NCBI GenBank assembly: GCA_963721445.1
Contig: CAVRIZ010000008.1
Coordinates: forward strand, 558,001 to 622,000
DNA length: 64,000 nt
Direction: 5' to 3'
Source of the DNA: DAIOEK01 sp963721445
GTDB lineage: Bacteria > Chloroflexota > Anaerolineae > Anaerolineales > Anaerolineaceae
The translations under genes and the position numbers were made by a program. Of the stretch, positions 47,152 to 56,776 are shown piece by piece (positions within the stretch are counted from its first letter, which is position 1; each line of letters begins with the position of its first letter). The notes under the pieces are model-generated. The model saw nothing but the letters and a program-made list of their open reading frames with translations. It searched no databases and was not told the origin of the DNA.

Positions 47152-47889
47152 ATGGTAACCAGATCAAAGCAACCAGCTCCCGTAGAAACTACACAGAACG
47201 AGCCGCAAGCAGAAGTGATCTCATTGGTTGCACACGAGCTAAAAAATCCTCTCGTCTCAATTCGCGGTTATTCAGAGTTGCTCCTTTCTGGCGCAGTCGG
47301 TGAGATTAACAAGCAACAGGCGGATTTTCTAAAGACCATTCTGAATAATGCAGATAGGATGGCTGAACTGATATCCGATTTGTTAGATGCCGCCCGGTTG
47401 GATTCCGGACGGGAGAAAATTCAACTAGGTTCAGTCCAATCCGCGAAGGTTATCCAGCAAGTAGTTACAACCCTGCTGCCGCAACTGGAAGAAAAAGGTT
47501 TATTGTTATGTACGGATCTCGAGTTTGACCTTCCGCTTGTGCAAGCAGATGAAAATCGTCTAATCCAGATCTTTACCAATCTGCTCAGCAATGCGGCAAA
47601 ATATACATTACCCGGTGGAAAAATTGTAATCACTGCCCATCCTGATGAAAAAGAAATTGTGTTTGCTGTTCAGGATTCTGGAATTGGGATCAAATCATCT
47701 GACCAGAAGAAGATATTTCAGCGATATTTCCGAACAGATGATGCCCAATCGAGAGATATCCCCGGAACTGGATTAGGGTTGTATATCTGCAAGATACTGA
47801 TCGAATTACATGGCGGGCGGATTTGGTTTGAGAGTGAATACAATAAAGGCACCACTTTCCTGTTTACCCTCAACAGAAGTTTCCCATAA
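47152..47889 (+). CDS. Short soluble histidine kinase
   Basis: 245 residues, HisKA plus HATPase only. The phosphoacceptor is His28 in SLVAHELKNPLVSIRGY; N box NRLIQIFTNLLSNAAKY, G1 DSGIGIKSSDQKKIFQRYFR, G2 GTGLGLYICKILIELHGG. There is no sensor or membrane domain and the first 20 residues are polar, so input must come from a partner. No response regulator lies nearby. Confidence 0.9.
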   Translation: MVTRSKQPAPVETTQNEPQAEVISLVAHELKNPLVSIRGYSELLLSGAVGEINKQQADFLKTILNNADRMAELISDLLDAARLDSGREKIQLGSVQSAKVIQQVVTTLLPQLEEKGLLLCTDLEFDLPLVQADENRLIQIFTNLLSNAAKYTLPGGKIVITAHPDEKEIVFAVQDSGIGIKSSDQKKIFQRYFRTDDAQSRDIPGTGLGLYICKILIELHGGRIWFESEYNKGTTFLFTLNRSFP

Positions 47890-48068
47890 TTAGATTACGT
47901 CTTTTCCTATTCAATTCAGACTATAAAACCCAGTTGTTATCCAAAATATATATTGTTTGTATATACTTTGTATATTAATTACGTGCAAATTTCCTATCAA
48001 TGTGTATACTATTAATATCTCATTTATTCGTTCGATTACTGGTTTACCCGGGGAAAACACTACTAAAT

Positions 48069-48977
48069 ATGACCATAAAGATTGTTACAGACAGCACCTG
48101 CGACCTGCCCGAATCAATCATACAGGAATTGGGGATCACAACCATTCCATTATTCATCAACATGGATGGGCAGAGCTACCGTGATTCGGTTGACCTGACC
48201 AGGGAAGAATTCTATCGACGGCTTCCCGCCAGCCATCCACACCCGACCACATCTGCACCCGGGGTGGATACCTTCGTGGCTGCCTACACCAACTTATTCC
48301 AGAATGGTGCCGACGAAATTGTATCCATTCACATTTCGAAATCTCTGAGTAACGTCTGTCATGTTGCTGAATTGGCTTCACAAGAAATCAAGCAACCGAA
48401 TAAAGTGATCGTACTCGATTCGGGCCAATTATCCTTAGGGCTTGGGTTGATCGTGCGCAACGCTGCCATTATGGCGAATCAGGGGACAGTTCTCGAAGAG
48501 CTCGTTCCGGCTATTGAAGAGATCCAGTCGAGGACGTTTGCCTACGCAAGACTGAATACCCTCGAATATCTCCGGCGTGGGGGAAGGTTGTCGTATGTGA
48601 AGCAAACCATCGCCAGCCTGTTGGACATGAAGCCCATAATGAAAATGGTCAGGGGCGTGGCGAAGATGGAGGCAGTCAGGACTCGACGAAGGGCAGAAGA
48701 CCGTCTGGTTGAATTAGTTCTTGCGCTTGGTCCTCTGGATCAAATCGGATTCACCCACTTTAATGCCAGAGACGAGGTGGATCAACTGAAAGAACGGCTA
48801 GAGCCAATCATTCCAACGAATTTTCCCGTTCTGATTCAGGACGTAACCCCTTCCCTCGGGGCACACGTAGGACCCGGCGCTGTTTGTGTTTCTTGCATTA
48901 CCTCAAATCCACCCGAGGAGGGCTCAGGTGGACGATTATCAGAAATAACGCGCGTGATCCGGTCATTCACCGGATAA
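48069..48977 (+). CDS. DegV family fatty-acid-binding protein
   Basis: 302 residues. The start MTIKIVTDSTCDLP is preferred because the family begins there; an upstream ATG at 48000 gives a non-homologous extension. Landmarks are VTDSTCDLP, TSAPGVDTF, VSIHISKSLSNV, the VIVLDSGQLSLGLGLIV segment and RTFAYARLNTLEYLRRGGRLS. DegV/FakB proteins bind fatty acids for the FakA kinase; FakA is not in the window. The TATACT at 48005-48010 in the AT-rich region upstream may be a -10 box. DUF1295 gene follows 10 bases later. Confidence 0.92.
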   Translation: MTIKIVTDSTCDLPESIIQELGITTIPLFINMDGQSYRDSVDLTREEFYRRLPASHPHPTTSAPGVDTFVAAYTNLFQNGADEIVSIHISKSLSNVCHVAELASQEIKQPNKVIVLDSGQLSLGLGLIVRNAAIMANQGTVLEELVPAIEEIQSRTFAYARLNTLEYLRRGGRLSYVKQTIASLLDMKPIMKMVRGVAKMEAVRTRRRAEDRLVELVLALGPLDQIGFTHFNARDEVDQLKERLEPIIPTNFPVLIQDVTPSLGAHVGPGAVCVSCITSNPPEEGSGGRLSEITRVIRSFTG

Positions 48978-48987
48978 GGAGGAGAAG

Positions 48988-49794
48988 ATGACCTACCTTT
49001 CTGTTTTAGGTTGGACCGGAATATTAGTGTTTATCCTGATGGTGTTTGTATGGTTGCTATCTCTGGTTCTCAAGAATACCAGTGTGGTGGACATATTCTG
49101 GGGACTGGGATTCGTGTTAGTCAATTTATCCTGTCTTCTTTTACTTCCAAGTGAGATCGGATTACCTCGATGGATTCTGACAATTCTTGTAACCATCTGG
49201 GGTTTACGGCTTTCAATTCACATCCTGTTGCGAAATGCCGGGAAGGGAGAAGACTTCCGCTATAAAAAATGGCGGGAGGAAAACGGGAAACGCTGGTGGT
49301 GGTTTAGCTTTTTTCAAACCTTTGTTTTCCAAGGAATTTTGATGTGGGTGATCGCCATTCCTTTGAGTGCTGTCCATTATTATTCCAGATCTTCAACTCT
49401 GGGTCTATTGGATTACCTGGCCATACTTGTTTGGATCATCGGATTCTTCTTCGAGGCAGCTGGAGATGCGCAACTGATCCAATTTAAGAAAAACCCGGAG
49501 AATAAGGGAAAGCTGTTGCGAACAGGAGTTTGGAATTATTCCCGACATCCCAATTATTTCGGTGACGCCACACAATGGTGGGGATTCTTCTTGATGGCTG
49601 CCTCTGTAGGTGCTTATTGGACCATTTTCAGTCCCATTATCATGACATTTCTGTTGGTTCGGGTATCGGGTGTCGCATTGCTTGAAAAGACTTTGATCAA
49701 CCAAAAACCGGGTTATCGGGAATATGCTGAGACAACGAGCCCGTTCATTCCCTGGTTCCCCCGTTCACCCCGTAAACAGGATAAGGAGACCTGA
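48988..49794 (+). CDS. DUF1295 membrane protein (ICMT/steroid-reductase-like)
   Basis: 268 residues, about seven membrane helices. The hallmark is the C-terminal block GVWNYSRHPNYFGDATQWWGF and EKTLINQKPGYREYAE, shared by DUF1295 and isoprenylcysteine carboxyl-methyltransferase families; it binds a nucleotide or S-adenosyl cofactor. A reductase or methyltransferase acting on a lipid is likely, but not proven. Followed one base later by DUF1475. Confidence 0.85.
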   Translation: MTYLSVLGWTGILVFILMVFVWLLSLVLKNTSVVDIFWGLGFVLVNLSCLLLLPSEIGLPRWILTILVTIWGLRLSIHILLRNAGKGEDFRYKKWREENGKRWWWFSFFQTFVFQGILMWVIAIPLSAVHYYSRSSTLGLLDYLAILVWIIGFFFEAAGDAQLIQFKKNPENKGKLLRTGVWNYSRHPNYFGDATQWWGFFLMAASVGAYWTIFSPIIMTFLLVRVSGVALLEKTLINQKPGYREYAETTSPFIPWFPRSPRKQDKET

Positions 49795-49795
49795 T

Positions 49796-50167
49796 ATGAA
49801 AATAGCAAAACTGGTATCACTCCTGGGCGTTTTAGCTATGACCGGAATCATTCTTTATGCATTTGTTAAAGGTGATTTCGCAAAGGACGGAGCACTCATC
49901 CTATCAGTACCCTGGGGTATTGTATCTCTGGTAGATCTATATGTGGGATTTATCCTGTTTTCCGGATGGATCATCTATCGGGAAAAATCCCCCGTCCGGG
50001 CTGTCATTTGGGTAGTGCTGATGATGGTTCTAGGGTTTTTTACAGGCGCCCTATATACTTTTATCGCTTTACAAAAGAGCAAAGGCGACTGGCATACATT
50101 TTGGCATGGACATCGGTCCACCCTTAGATCAAGACATGGGGGTAAATCAGAACCATCTCAGTTGTAA
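49796..50167 (+). CDS. DUF1475 membrane protein
   Basis: 123 residues, three membrane helices. The conserved segment LSVPWGIVSLVDLYVGFILFSGWI with IYREKSPVRAVIWVV is characteristic of DUF1475. The start at 49796 is one base after the DUF1295 stop, in a tight pair. Function unknown; association with a lipid reductase-like protein is a genomic-context inference. Confidence 0.78.
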   Translation: MKIAKLVSLLGVLAMTGIILYAFVKGDFAKDGALILSVPWGIVSLVDLYVGFILFSGWIIYREKSPVRAVIWVVLMMVLGFFTGALYTFIALQKSKGDWHTFWHGHRSTLRSRHGGKSEPSQL

Positions 50168-50182
50168 TGTTGACCAAGAAGT

Positions 50183-51598
50183 TTACTGAACGAAAAACTC
50201 ATGCTCAATTCCTTGCCAGGTCTCTTCTTTGTTCACCCTGAGGAAGGACCCGAGTATGGGATGTACCGCCTTGATCTGTTCCGCCATCCGCTGGGCAACC
50301 CGGCGGACCGCGAAATGAGCGCCAGGTGCAGATCTCAATTGCGTGAATGAAAATGCTTCCCGGAAATTGAGAGTCAATAATACCCGCCGGTAAAACGCGT
50401 TGGGGACCAGGTAGGAAGCAACATTTGGATTGGTTCTTGCGATATTCACATACCCTTCGCGGGCAAGTTCCATAGCCTCACGATAATCCGATTCAAAGCC
50501 GGCATCCACCATCAATCGCGGAACCGAATACCCGAGATCACAGGTTAATGTCTGGGGAGTCTGTGTCATCATGCGGTGTCGTTTAACTTCATAGTAGGCG
50601 CCCTGATCCATCCGCAGATCAAAAGTATAGCTGCTGTGTTCGGTCTCCCGGATAGGATAATCGAACCTGTCCATGAGGTTTAGGTATCGGCCGGCAAGTG
50701 ATAATCGCTGGGATTGAGACATAGCATCCACGCGATTCAGACAATCTCTGTACGAATCATTCCCGTCCCGATAGAGGATAGCTGCCAGAAAGCGTTCTTC
50801 GCTGTCTTCAGAATAATTGACCAGTTCACACCAATCAGTATCTGCCAGCGATTTCTTGGGTACAAAGGAATGACTGCCCGATTCCACTTCAACCAGGTAT
50901 GGTTTCTGATGGGCATATTTCACAAGTGTTGGGACTTCTTGAATAGCTACATTTTTTATCTCTTCACCAATCGCGCGTACTTCCAATAATGGGTGACTGA
51001 GCAACTTGGATATCAAATGTTCCAATACACGGGCGTTGGCAGTCAACCCTACATTGGCAAGTGCTGATGCAGGTAATAAATACCGGCAGGAATCAACATA
51101 TACTGATTTCAAACGTCGTTCGTACGCAGACTCATTTTCATCCGAGTTCCGCGAACATTGTTTCGCTATAATATCCCGGCATAAGGGAAGTGATCGTTTG
51201 TATGCCTCGAATAAACCAGTGCATACAGCACGAAAATCTTCTTCCGATCCTGCTATTTTGACTTCTTCCGGAACGAAATAAGCTTCGGATGACCATTTCT
51301 GATAGCGGGTGGATTTTTCGGTAAAAGAGGCTAACCGGCTCAACTCGATCATCTCTACAGCCAGGCGGGAGACATTTTCAATAGCTATGTGTAAGACCGC
51401 ATGTTCCGCAACAGATGAATGCCCGTAGCCCACAACCCATTTCTCATTGAATTCAGCGCTTTTGTCTTCCGTTAGTTCGCGGGCAATTTCCATGAATGAT
51501 TCGGGCGACCGTGAGGTTTTCGCGAATGCGACCGCAATTGTCTCCGGGCTGAACTCACGCGGATTAAGGACATATACCTGGCGATCGAATCCTGTCAT
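50183..51598 (-). CDS. Tandem ThyX-like protein (flavin-dependent thymidylate synthase homologue)
   Basis: 471 residues, twice the usual ThyX length. The N-terminal half has GYGHSSVAEHAVLHIAIENVSRL (57-79) and SRLASFTEKSTRY (87-99), that is, the S..-S-x-R-Y half of the ThyX signature but without RHR. The C-terminal half has HSSYTFDLRM and KRHRMMTQTP (about 339-348), with RHR but no S-x-x-x-S-x-R-Y. The two halves keep complementary parts of the RHRxxSxxxxSxRY motif. ThyX converts dUMP to dTMP with FAD and folate; activity here is uncertain. It overlaps the stop of ribF by four bases (ATGA), and ribF makes FAD. Confidence 0.82.
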   Translation of the reverse strand: MTGFDRQVYVLNPREFSPETIAVAFAKTSRSPESFMEIARELTEDKSAEFNEKWVVGYGHSSVAEHAVLHIAIENVSRLAVEMIELSRLASFTEKSTRYQKWSSEAYFVPEEVKIAGSEEDFRAVCTGLFEAYKRSLPLCRDIIAKQCSRNSDENESAYERRLKSVYVDSCRYLLPASALANVGLTANARVLEHLISKLLSHPLLEVRAIGEEIKNVAIQEVPTLVKYAHQKPYLVEVESGSHSFVPKKSLADTDWCELVNYSEDSEERFLAAILYRDGNDSYRDCLNRVDAMSQSQRLSLAGRYLNLMDRFDYPIRETEHSSYTFDLRMDQGAYYEVKRHRMMTQTPQTLTCDLGYSVPRLMVDAGFESDYREAMELAREGYVNIARTNPNVASYLVPNAFYRRVLLTLNFREAFSFTQLRSAPGAHFAVRRVAQRMAEQIKAVHPILGSFLRVNKEETWQGIEHEFFVQ

Positions 51599-52515
51599 GA
51601 AAGTTTCTCCCTGGCTAGACGAATATCTGCTTCAATTTGTTGGATGAGTTCCTGGACAGATGAAAACTTTTTCTCATCTCTCAAACGTTCAATAAACCGC
51701 ACCCGTAATGTCTGGTTATAGAGGTCTTCCTTGAAATCCAATAGATGTACTTCCAGAATAGGGATTGTTTCTCCTGTTTCAAAGGTTGGACGGATTCCTA
51801 TATTGCTAACAGCCGATGCCGTCTTTCCGGACCAATCCACCTGGCAAACATACACTCCACTTTTGGGTAAAAGCCTCTTGGGGGGAAGTGATACATTGGC
51901 AGTAGGAAAACCAATGCTGTGACCGCGTCCGTCGCCATGGTGAATATCTCCCAAAACTGAATACTGCCGTCCAAGCATCGCGTTTGCTTCCGGGATCTTA
52001 CCCTCGCTCAAGAGTGATCTAATCAGGCTGGAAGATACTATCTCCCCTTTAGAAGTGAACGGTTCGATCTCCTGCAGCCGGTAGCCGATCTCGTTGCCGA
52101 TTTCAGCCAGAACATTCACTGTTCCTGAGCGTCCTTTGCCTAAAGCAAATCCTTTGCCAACCAATAATCGCCTGATCGCGATAGATCTTCCGATATATCG
52201 CATGAATTCTACGGCGGTCAATGAAGCCAGTTGCGGATCGAATGGGATGGTGATCACATAATCTACGCCCAGCTTATCAAGATACTCTGCTTTTTCTTCT
52301 GGGGTTGTTAAGTAAAATAATTCGGGCAGACCTCGTAACACTTCTGCCGGGTGTGGATAAAAAGTAAGCACACCTGCTTTCATGCCTGTTGAATGAGCAC
52401 CTTCCACCAGGTCGCGGATTAATTGCTGATGGCCGATATGAACCCCGTCAAAAGATCCAATTGTCAACCAGCTGTCGCCGAGGTGATTTTCAGGTAAGCC
52501 TTTGAAATGTTGCAT
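51595..52515 (-). CDS. ribF: Bifunctional riboflavin kinase/FAD synthetase
   Basis: 306 residues. The N-terminal FMN adenylyltransferase has GSFDGVHIGHQQLI (nucleotide HxGH motif); the C-terminal kinase has GDIHHGDGRGHSIGFPTANV and VCQVDWSGKTASAVSNIGIRPTF (cited in part). It supplies FMN and FAD. Its stop overlaps the start of the ThyX gene; it follows truB by 44 bases in the nusA-ribF cluster. Confidence 0.95.
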   Translation of the reverse strand: MQHFKGLPENHLGDSWLTIGSFDGVHIGHQQLIRDLVEGAHSTGMKAGVLTFYPHPAEVLRGLPELFYLTTPEEKAEYLDKLGVDYVITIPFDPQLASLTAVEFMRYIGRSIAIRRLLVGKGFALGKGRSGTVNVLAEIGNEIGYRLQEIEPFTSKGEIVSSSLIRSLLSEGKIPEANAMLGRQYSVLGDIHHGDGRGHSIGFPTANVSLPPKRLLPKSGVYVCQVDWSGKTASAVSNIGIRPTFETGETIPILEVHLLDFKEDLYNQTLRVRFIERLRDEKKFSSVQELIQQIEADIRLAREKLS

Positions 52516-52559
52516 TCGATGTATCCGGCTGAAGCGCGATCTACAATATCATTGCTTGA

Positions 52560-53471
52560 TCAGGAAAAGAAGACTTTTTTGGGTTGCCATTCGTTCGACT
52601 CTGGATCAGCTTCGAGAAGAGCAACCAGCTCCCCTTCTTCGCTTACTCCCCGCGCCCATCCGGTCGAACCTTCCAGTGCAGGAACCCGGTGACCATGGCG
52701 AATTGCATCCACCTGGGCAACATCAAGTTCAACCGCTGGCCAATCTGTCAAAGCTTCCGCAGCGGGGATCAAGTACTGATACCAATTCCCCTGTTCGAAT
52801 GCTTCCCTCAATTTACGCAGAGGTACCGCATCTCGTAGAGTAAATCGTCCGCTCTTGGTTCTGCGCAATCCGACCAGATAAGCCCCACAACCAAGTACCT
52901 TGCCCATATCGTTCGCAAGAGAACGCACGTAGGTTCCTGAAGAGCAGTACACGTCAATCACTGCCTCAGGTGGAGCCCATTCGAGTAATTCCAGACTATA
53001 CACATTGATTTTTCGTGGAGCGAGTTCCACTTCCTCGCCCTTGCGAGCCATCTCATAGGATTTTCGACCATGCACTTTTACCGCGGAATATGGTGGGGGA
53101 ACCTGTTCGATTTCGCCAACAAATTGTTGCAATGCCGTTTCGAATTGTTCTTCAGATATCTCAACCGTAGAAGAGGCGGTTACGCGGCCTTCCTCATCAA
53201 AGGTATCTGTAGTCGCCCCTAAACGAACTACCGCTTGATAGCGCTTGTCGGATGCTGACACATATTCACTCAATCGCACGGCTGGTCCTACCAGTATCAC
53301 CAACACTCCAGAAGCCCGTGGATCTAGAGTACCAGTATGACCTGCACGTCTAATTTTTGTACCGTTTCGAATCACCTGTACAACATCATGAGAGGTCATG
53401 CCAATGGGTTTATCTACTACCAATACACCGGAGATGGCATTTTTAACATCAAATTGATTATCATCCATCAT
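52560..53471 (-). CDS. truB: tRNA pseudouridine(55) synthase
   Basis: 303 residues. Makes pseudouridine 55 in the T-loop of tRNA. The catalytic Asp lies in HTGTLDPRASGVLVILVG (residues 41-58). GVLVVDKPIGMTSHDVV is the N-terminal motif; QVPPPYSAVKVHGRKSYEMAR and SSGTYVRSLANDMG follow, with a PUA-like C-terminal domain. Standard member of the translation cluster, 26 bases after nrnA. Confidence 0.96.
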   Translation of the reverse strand: MMDDNQFDVKNAISGVLVVDKPIGMTSHDVVQVIRNGTKIRRAGHTGTLDPRASGVLVILVGPAVRLSEYVSASDKRYQAVVRLGATTDTFDEEGRVTASSTVEISEEQFETALQQFVGEIEQVPPPYSAVKVHGRKSYEMARKGEEVELAPRKINVYSLELLEWAPPEAVIDVYCSSGTYVRSLANDMGKVLGCGAYLVGLRRTKSGRFTLRDAVPLRKLREAFEQGNWYQYLIPAAEALTDWPAVELDVAQVDAIRHGHRVPALEGSTGWARGVSEEGELVALLEADPESNEWQPKKVFFS

Positions 53472-53497
53472 CTCATCTCCTGCCCTTTAGATTCATT

Positions 53498-54466
53498 CTA
53501 ACCATTATTTTGGATCGTTTCCAGTAAATGTAAAGTTGCCGTGAGAACTACCGGTTGTACTTCTTCAAATGAACCGGGAATATCCGCACCCGCTGCCGCT
53601 GGATGTCCACCGCCGCCAAATTGAAGGGCGATCTTGGATACATCCACCCCGGGGATTGAACGCCAACTGACTTTCACTGTCCCGTTGCGTTGCTCCACAA
53701 AAATCAAGGAAATATCAAAATCATCAATCGCAGAGATCACGTTGATCAAGTCTGCATCATCATTACCCGCATATCCGCTGGTTTCCCGGTCTGCAAGACG
53801 CAATGACCCCCAGACCAATCGGTCTTTTCGCTCCAGGCTCGATAGCCCTGCACCCCAATACCGGGCGGCGAAGAAGGATCTGCTTAGAAGGGCACGATTA
53901 TACTGCTCGGGCAGATCGGCACCTTTTTCCATCAGATCTGCGGCATGTCGTAACGCTTTGGGAGACATGTTCGAGGTTCTAAATCCAAGCGTATCGGCAA
54001 TGATTCCAGCCATAAGAGCATTGGCAATATCAGTGGAAAAGGGTAATCCCCACTCACCAAAGTGTTCACTGATGATTTCAGAGGTGGCTACCGCTTCCGG
54101 TACAACCAGGTTTAAGGTACCGAACAACAAATTAGTGACATGATGATCGATATTGATATCGGGATTTCGGTAGCTTTTAATTATGGAACCCACCCGTTTC
54201 AGATCAGAACAATCCACTGAAATGAGAAGATCCACCTCTCCTTCAGCCTTTTTCGAAATCAATTTCGCACCTTCGAGATGCCTGAAACTGGCTGGAACGC
54301 CATCTTCCAACACCATCTGGACTTGCTTTCCGATCGCGATCAATCCGAGACCGACAGCCAGTAAGGATCCCACAGCGTCGCCGTCCGGGCGGATATGAGA
54401 TACCACTAAAACTTTCTGCGCGTTCTGAAATCGATCGCGGATATCCTTGTGAATGTCATTCGTCAT
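53498..54466 (-). CDS. nrnA: Bifunctional oligoribonuclease/PAP phosphatase NrnA
   Basis: 322 residues, DHH-DHHA1 family. Degrades short RNAs and dephosphorylates pAp. Motifs are VLVVSHIRPDGDAVGSLLA, LISVDCSDLKRVG, INIDHHVTNLLFG (DHH), MAGIIADTLGFRT and the C-terminal FGGGGHPAAAG. The start at 54466 lies inside the end of rbfA (11-base overlap); a start at 54511 is unlikely because it overlaps rbfA more. Confidence 0.93.
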   Translation of the reverse strand: MTNDIHKDIRDRFQNAQKVLVVSHIRPDGDAVGSLLAVGLGLIAIGKQVQMVLEDGVPASFRHLEGAKLISKKAEGEVDLLISVDCSDLKRVGSIIKSYRNPDINIDHHVTNLLFGTLNLVVPEAVATSEIISEHFGEWGLPFSTDIANALMAGIIADTLGFRTSNMSPKALRHAADLMEKGADLPEQYNRALLSRSFFAARYWGAGLSSLERKDRLVWGSLRLADRETSGYAGNDDADLINVISAIDDFDISLIFVEQRNGTVKVSWRSIPGVDVSKIALQFGGGGHPAAAGADIPGSFEEVQPVVLTATLHLLETIQNNG

Positions 54467-54839
54467 TCTTGATGGCTTCCTCTGAAGGCGTTGTTGTCTG
54501 TTTAATTTCATTTAACAGTTTTTCGATTTGATCGGCATGCTCCGGAGTGGGATCCCAATGAAATCGTAAGCGGGGAAAAGTTCGCAAATCGATTTGACCA
54601 GCAAGCTGGCTTCGCAGAAAACCGGATGCGTGATTCAATCCAGCCAACACTTCTTTTGATCGTTCTTTGCCTTCTACAACCGAAACAAATACATCGGCAT
54701 AGGCGAGCTCTCGATCTACCCGGACGTCATTAATATTTACCCCATCCAACCTGGGGTCGTTCACCCGCTGAATGATCAATTGTGAAAGAATCTGACGGAT
54801 ACGATCGGCGATTCGATCAAGACGTATCTTGGAAGGCAT
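54456..54839 (-). CDS. rbfA: Ribosome-binding factor A
   Basis: 127 residues. KH-like protein needed for 30S maturation and 16S 5' processing. RIADRIRQILSQLI, VNDPRLDGVNINDVRVDRELAYADVFVSV and LRSQLAGQIDLRTFPRLRFHWDPTPEHADQIEKLL are typical (each cited in part). Located 8 bases after infB and overlapping nrnA. Confidence 0.95.
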   Translation of the reverse strand: MPSKIRLDRIADRIRQILSQLIIQRVNDPRLDGVNINDVRVDRELAYADVFVSVVEGKERSKEVLAGLNHASGFLRSQLAGQIDLRTFPRLRFHWDPTPEHADQIEKLLNEIKQTTTPSEEAIKNDE

Positions 54840-54847
54840 AGTTCACC

Positions 54848-56653
54848 TCAGTCTAAAAGCGCACTCTTTACAGCGCCTACTTTTTCAACTATATAACAGA
54901 CCAAAGTATCTCCCGGAAGAAATTCAGAGAAATTCTTAAGGGAAACGCCGCAATCAAATCCGGTGCGGACTTCTTTCACATCTTCCTTCTCATGTTTCAA
55001 AGAAGCCACATCTCCTTCATGAATCGTCTGACCGTTTCGAATTACCCTGATCTTCCCATTCCGCTTCATTTCACCGGAAGTAACACGGCAACCTGCAATA
55101 TTACCTAATTTTGTGATCTTAAAGACAGCTTGAACCACTGCCTGGCCGAGGACCTCTTCTCTGAACTCAGGTGCCAGCATACCTTTGAGCGCTTTTTCCA
55201 CGTCTTCCATCAACCGGTAGATGATGTTGTACAGGCGAATGGAGATTCCTTCTGCTTCTGCCAACCGACGGGCGGGTGTTTCAGCCGTAACATTAAAACC
55301 AATCACGACTGCAGCGGAAGCTGAAGCCAGCAAGATGTCATTATCGGTGATGTTACCGGTGGAGGCATGCAGAACATTCACTTTAATTTCGCCTTTATTC
55401 AGGTCATTTAGTGAATTAACAATCGGCTCCAATGACCCTTGCACATCCGCTTTAATAATTAGATTTAGTTCTTTCAGAGCTCCCTGTTCAAACTGCAAGA
55501 ACAGATCTTCCAACGTGGTTTTTGGTGCCTGAACCGCCTGTTGGGCATTCTGTCTGATCACCTGTAATTTGGCACGGGCATCTTTTTCGGATGGAACCAC
55601 TTCGTAGATATCTCCAGCGGTTGGAACATCGTTCAATCCCATCACGGCAACCGGTGTAGAGGGACCTGCCTTACGAATTCGGCGGCCTTTTGAATCGAAC
55701 ATCGCTTTGATCTTGCCATAGGCAGAGCCAGCAACGACGACGTCTCCCATTTCGAGCTCGCCATTCTGCACGAGCAATGTCGCAATGACACCCTTGGATC
55801 GGTCTAATTCCGCTTCGATCACGGAACCGATCTTTTTGCCATGTGGATTCGCTCTGATATTGGTTGATTCAGCTACGATCAAAATCGCTGCCAACAGATC
55901 ATCGATGCCGGTTTTTTGTTTCGCCGAAACCGGGATGACCATCGTACTCCCTTCCCACTCCTCAGGGGTGAGACCGGCATCGGATAATTGTCGTTTGACA
56001 AAGTCCGGGTTCGCGTCCGGACGGTCTATCTTGTTCATCGCCACGATGATGGGTACCTGAGCAGCTTTGGCGTGGGAGATCGCCTCTTTGGTTTGGGGCA
56101 TCACGCCATCGTTCGCTGCGACAACCAGCACGACGATATCCGCGCCTTTGGCACCGCGAGCACGCATAGCAGTAAAAGCGGCATGTCCGGGCGTGTCAAG
56201 AAAGGTGATCGGCTGACCATTATGTTCGACCTGGTACGCGCCAATGTGCTGCGTGATTCCACCTGCTTCACCTGCCGCAACATCTGTGTTACGAATGGCG
56301 TCCAATAACGTAGTTTTTCCATGGTCGACATGACCGAGTATGGTTACAACCGGAGCTCGCGCGACCAATTGGTCGGGAGCTTCTTTTTCGATTTCGACTT
56401 TCCAGGAAGCGAGTTCACCCGATTCTTTTGCGACGGTTTCCTCTGTCGCTTCCATCGATGCTTCGAATCCAAGCTCTGAAGCGACAATCGCCGCAGTATC
56501 ATAATCGACAAGTTGGTTAATGTTTGCCATTACCCCATTGCTCATCAATGCCTTGATCACCTGGATAGGATTTGCTTTAAGTCTTTCCGCCAGATCACGG
56601 ACACTGATGCTCGATGGGAGCTCAATCGGGGTCGATTTCACTTTCTCGCTCAT
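54848..56653 (-). CDS. infB: Translation initiation factor IF-2
   Basis: 601 residues, a compact IF-2. Short N-terminal domain (IF2_N: SIRDLAERLKANPIQVIKALM-like, residues 14-35), then GTPase G1 GHVDHGKTTLLD, G2 GGITQHIGAY, G3 DTPGHAAF, G4 NKIDRP, G5 SAKQKTG, then domains II-IV ending in FDCGVSLKNFSEFLPGD. The long N-terminal extension of E. coli IF-2 is missing, as in many other phyla. Confidence 0.97.
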   Translation of the reverse strand: MSEKVKSTPIELPSSISVRDLAERLKANPIQVIKALMSNGVMANINQLVDYDTAAIVASELGFEASMEATEETVAKESGELASWKVEIEKEAPDQLVARAPVVTILGHVDHGKTTLLDAIRNTDVAAGEAGGITQHIGAYQVEHNGQPITFLDTPGHAAFTAMRARGAKGADIVVLVVAANDGVMPQTKEAISHAKAAQVPIIVAMNKIDRPDANPDFVKRQLSDAGLTPEEWEGSTMVIPVSAKQKTGIDDLLAAILIVAESTNIRANPHGKKIGSVIEAELDRSKGVIATLLVQNGELEMGDVVVAGSAYGKIKAMFDSKGRRIRKAGPSTPVAVMGLNDVPTAGDIYEVVPSEKDARAKLQVIRQNAQQAVQAPKTTLEDLFLQFEQGALKELNLIIKADVQGSLEPIVNSLNDLNKGEIKVNVLHASTGNITDNDILLASASAAVVIGFNVTAETPARRLAEAEGISIRLYNIIYRLMEDVEKALKGMLAPEFREEVLGQAVVQAVFKITKLGNIAGCRVTSGEMKRNGKIRVIRNGQTIHEGDVASLKHEKEDVKEVRTGFDCGVSLKNFSEFLPGDTLVCYIVEKVGAVKSALLD

Positions 56654-56776
56654 ATGACACCTCCAAATTATTGACTTACTTTCCTACCGGCATACTGATA
56701 ATCAGGTTAAGTGACCATCTCAGGTCAGTAACCATCTCGTTGAGCGAGATCGGTTATAGTAGAACCGAATATTTGC

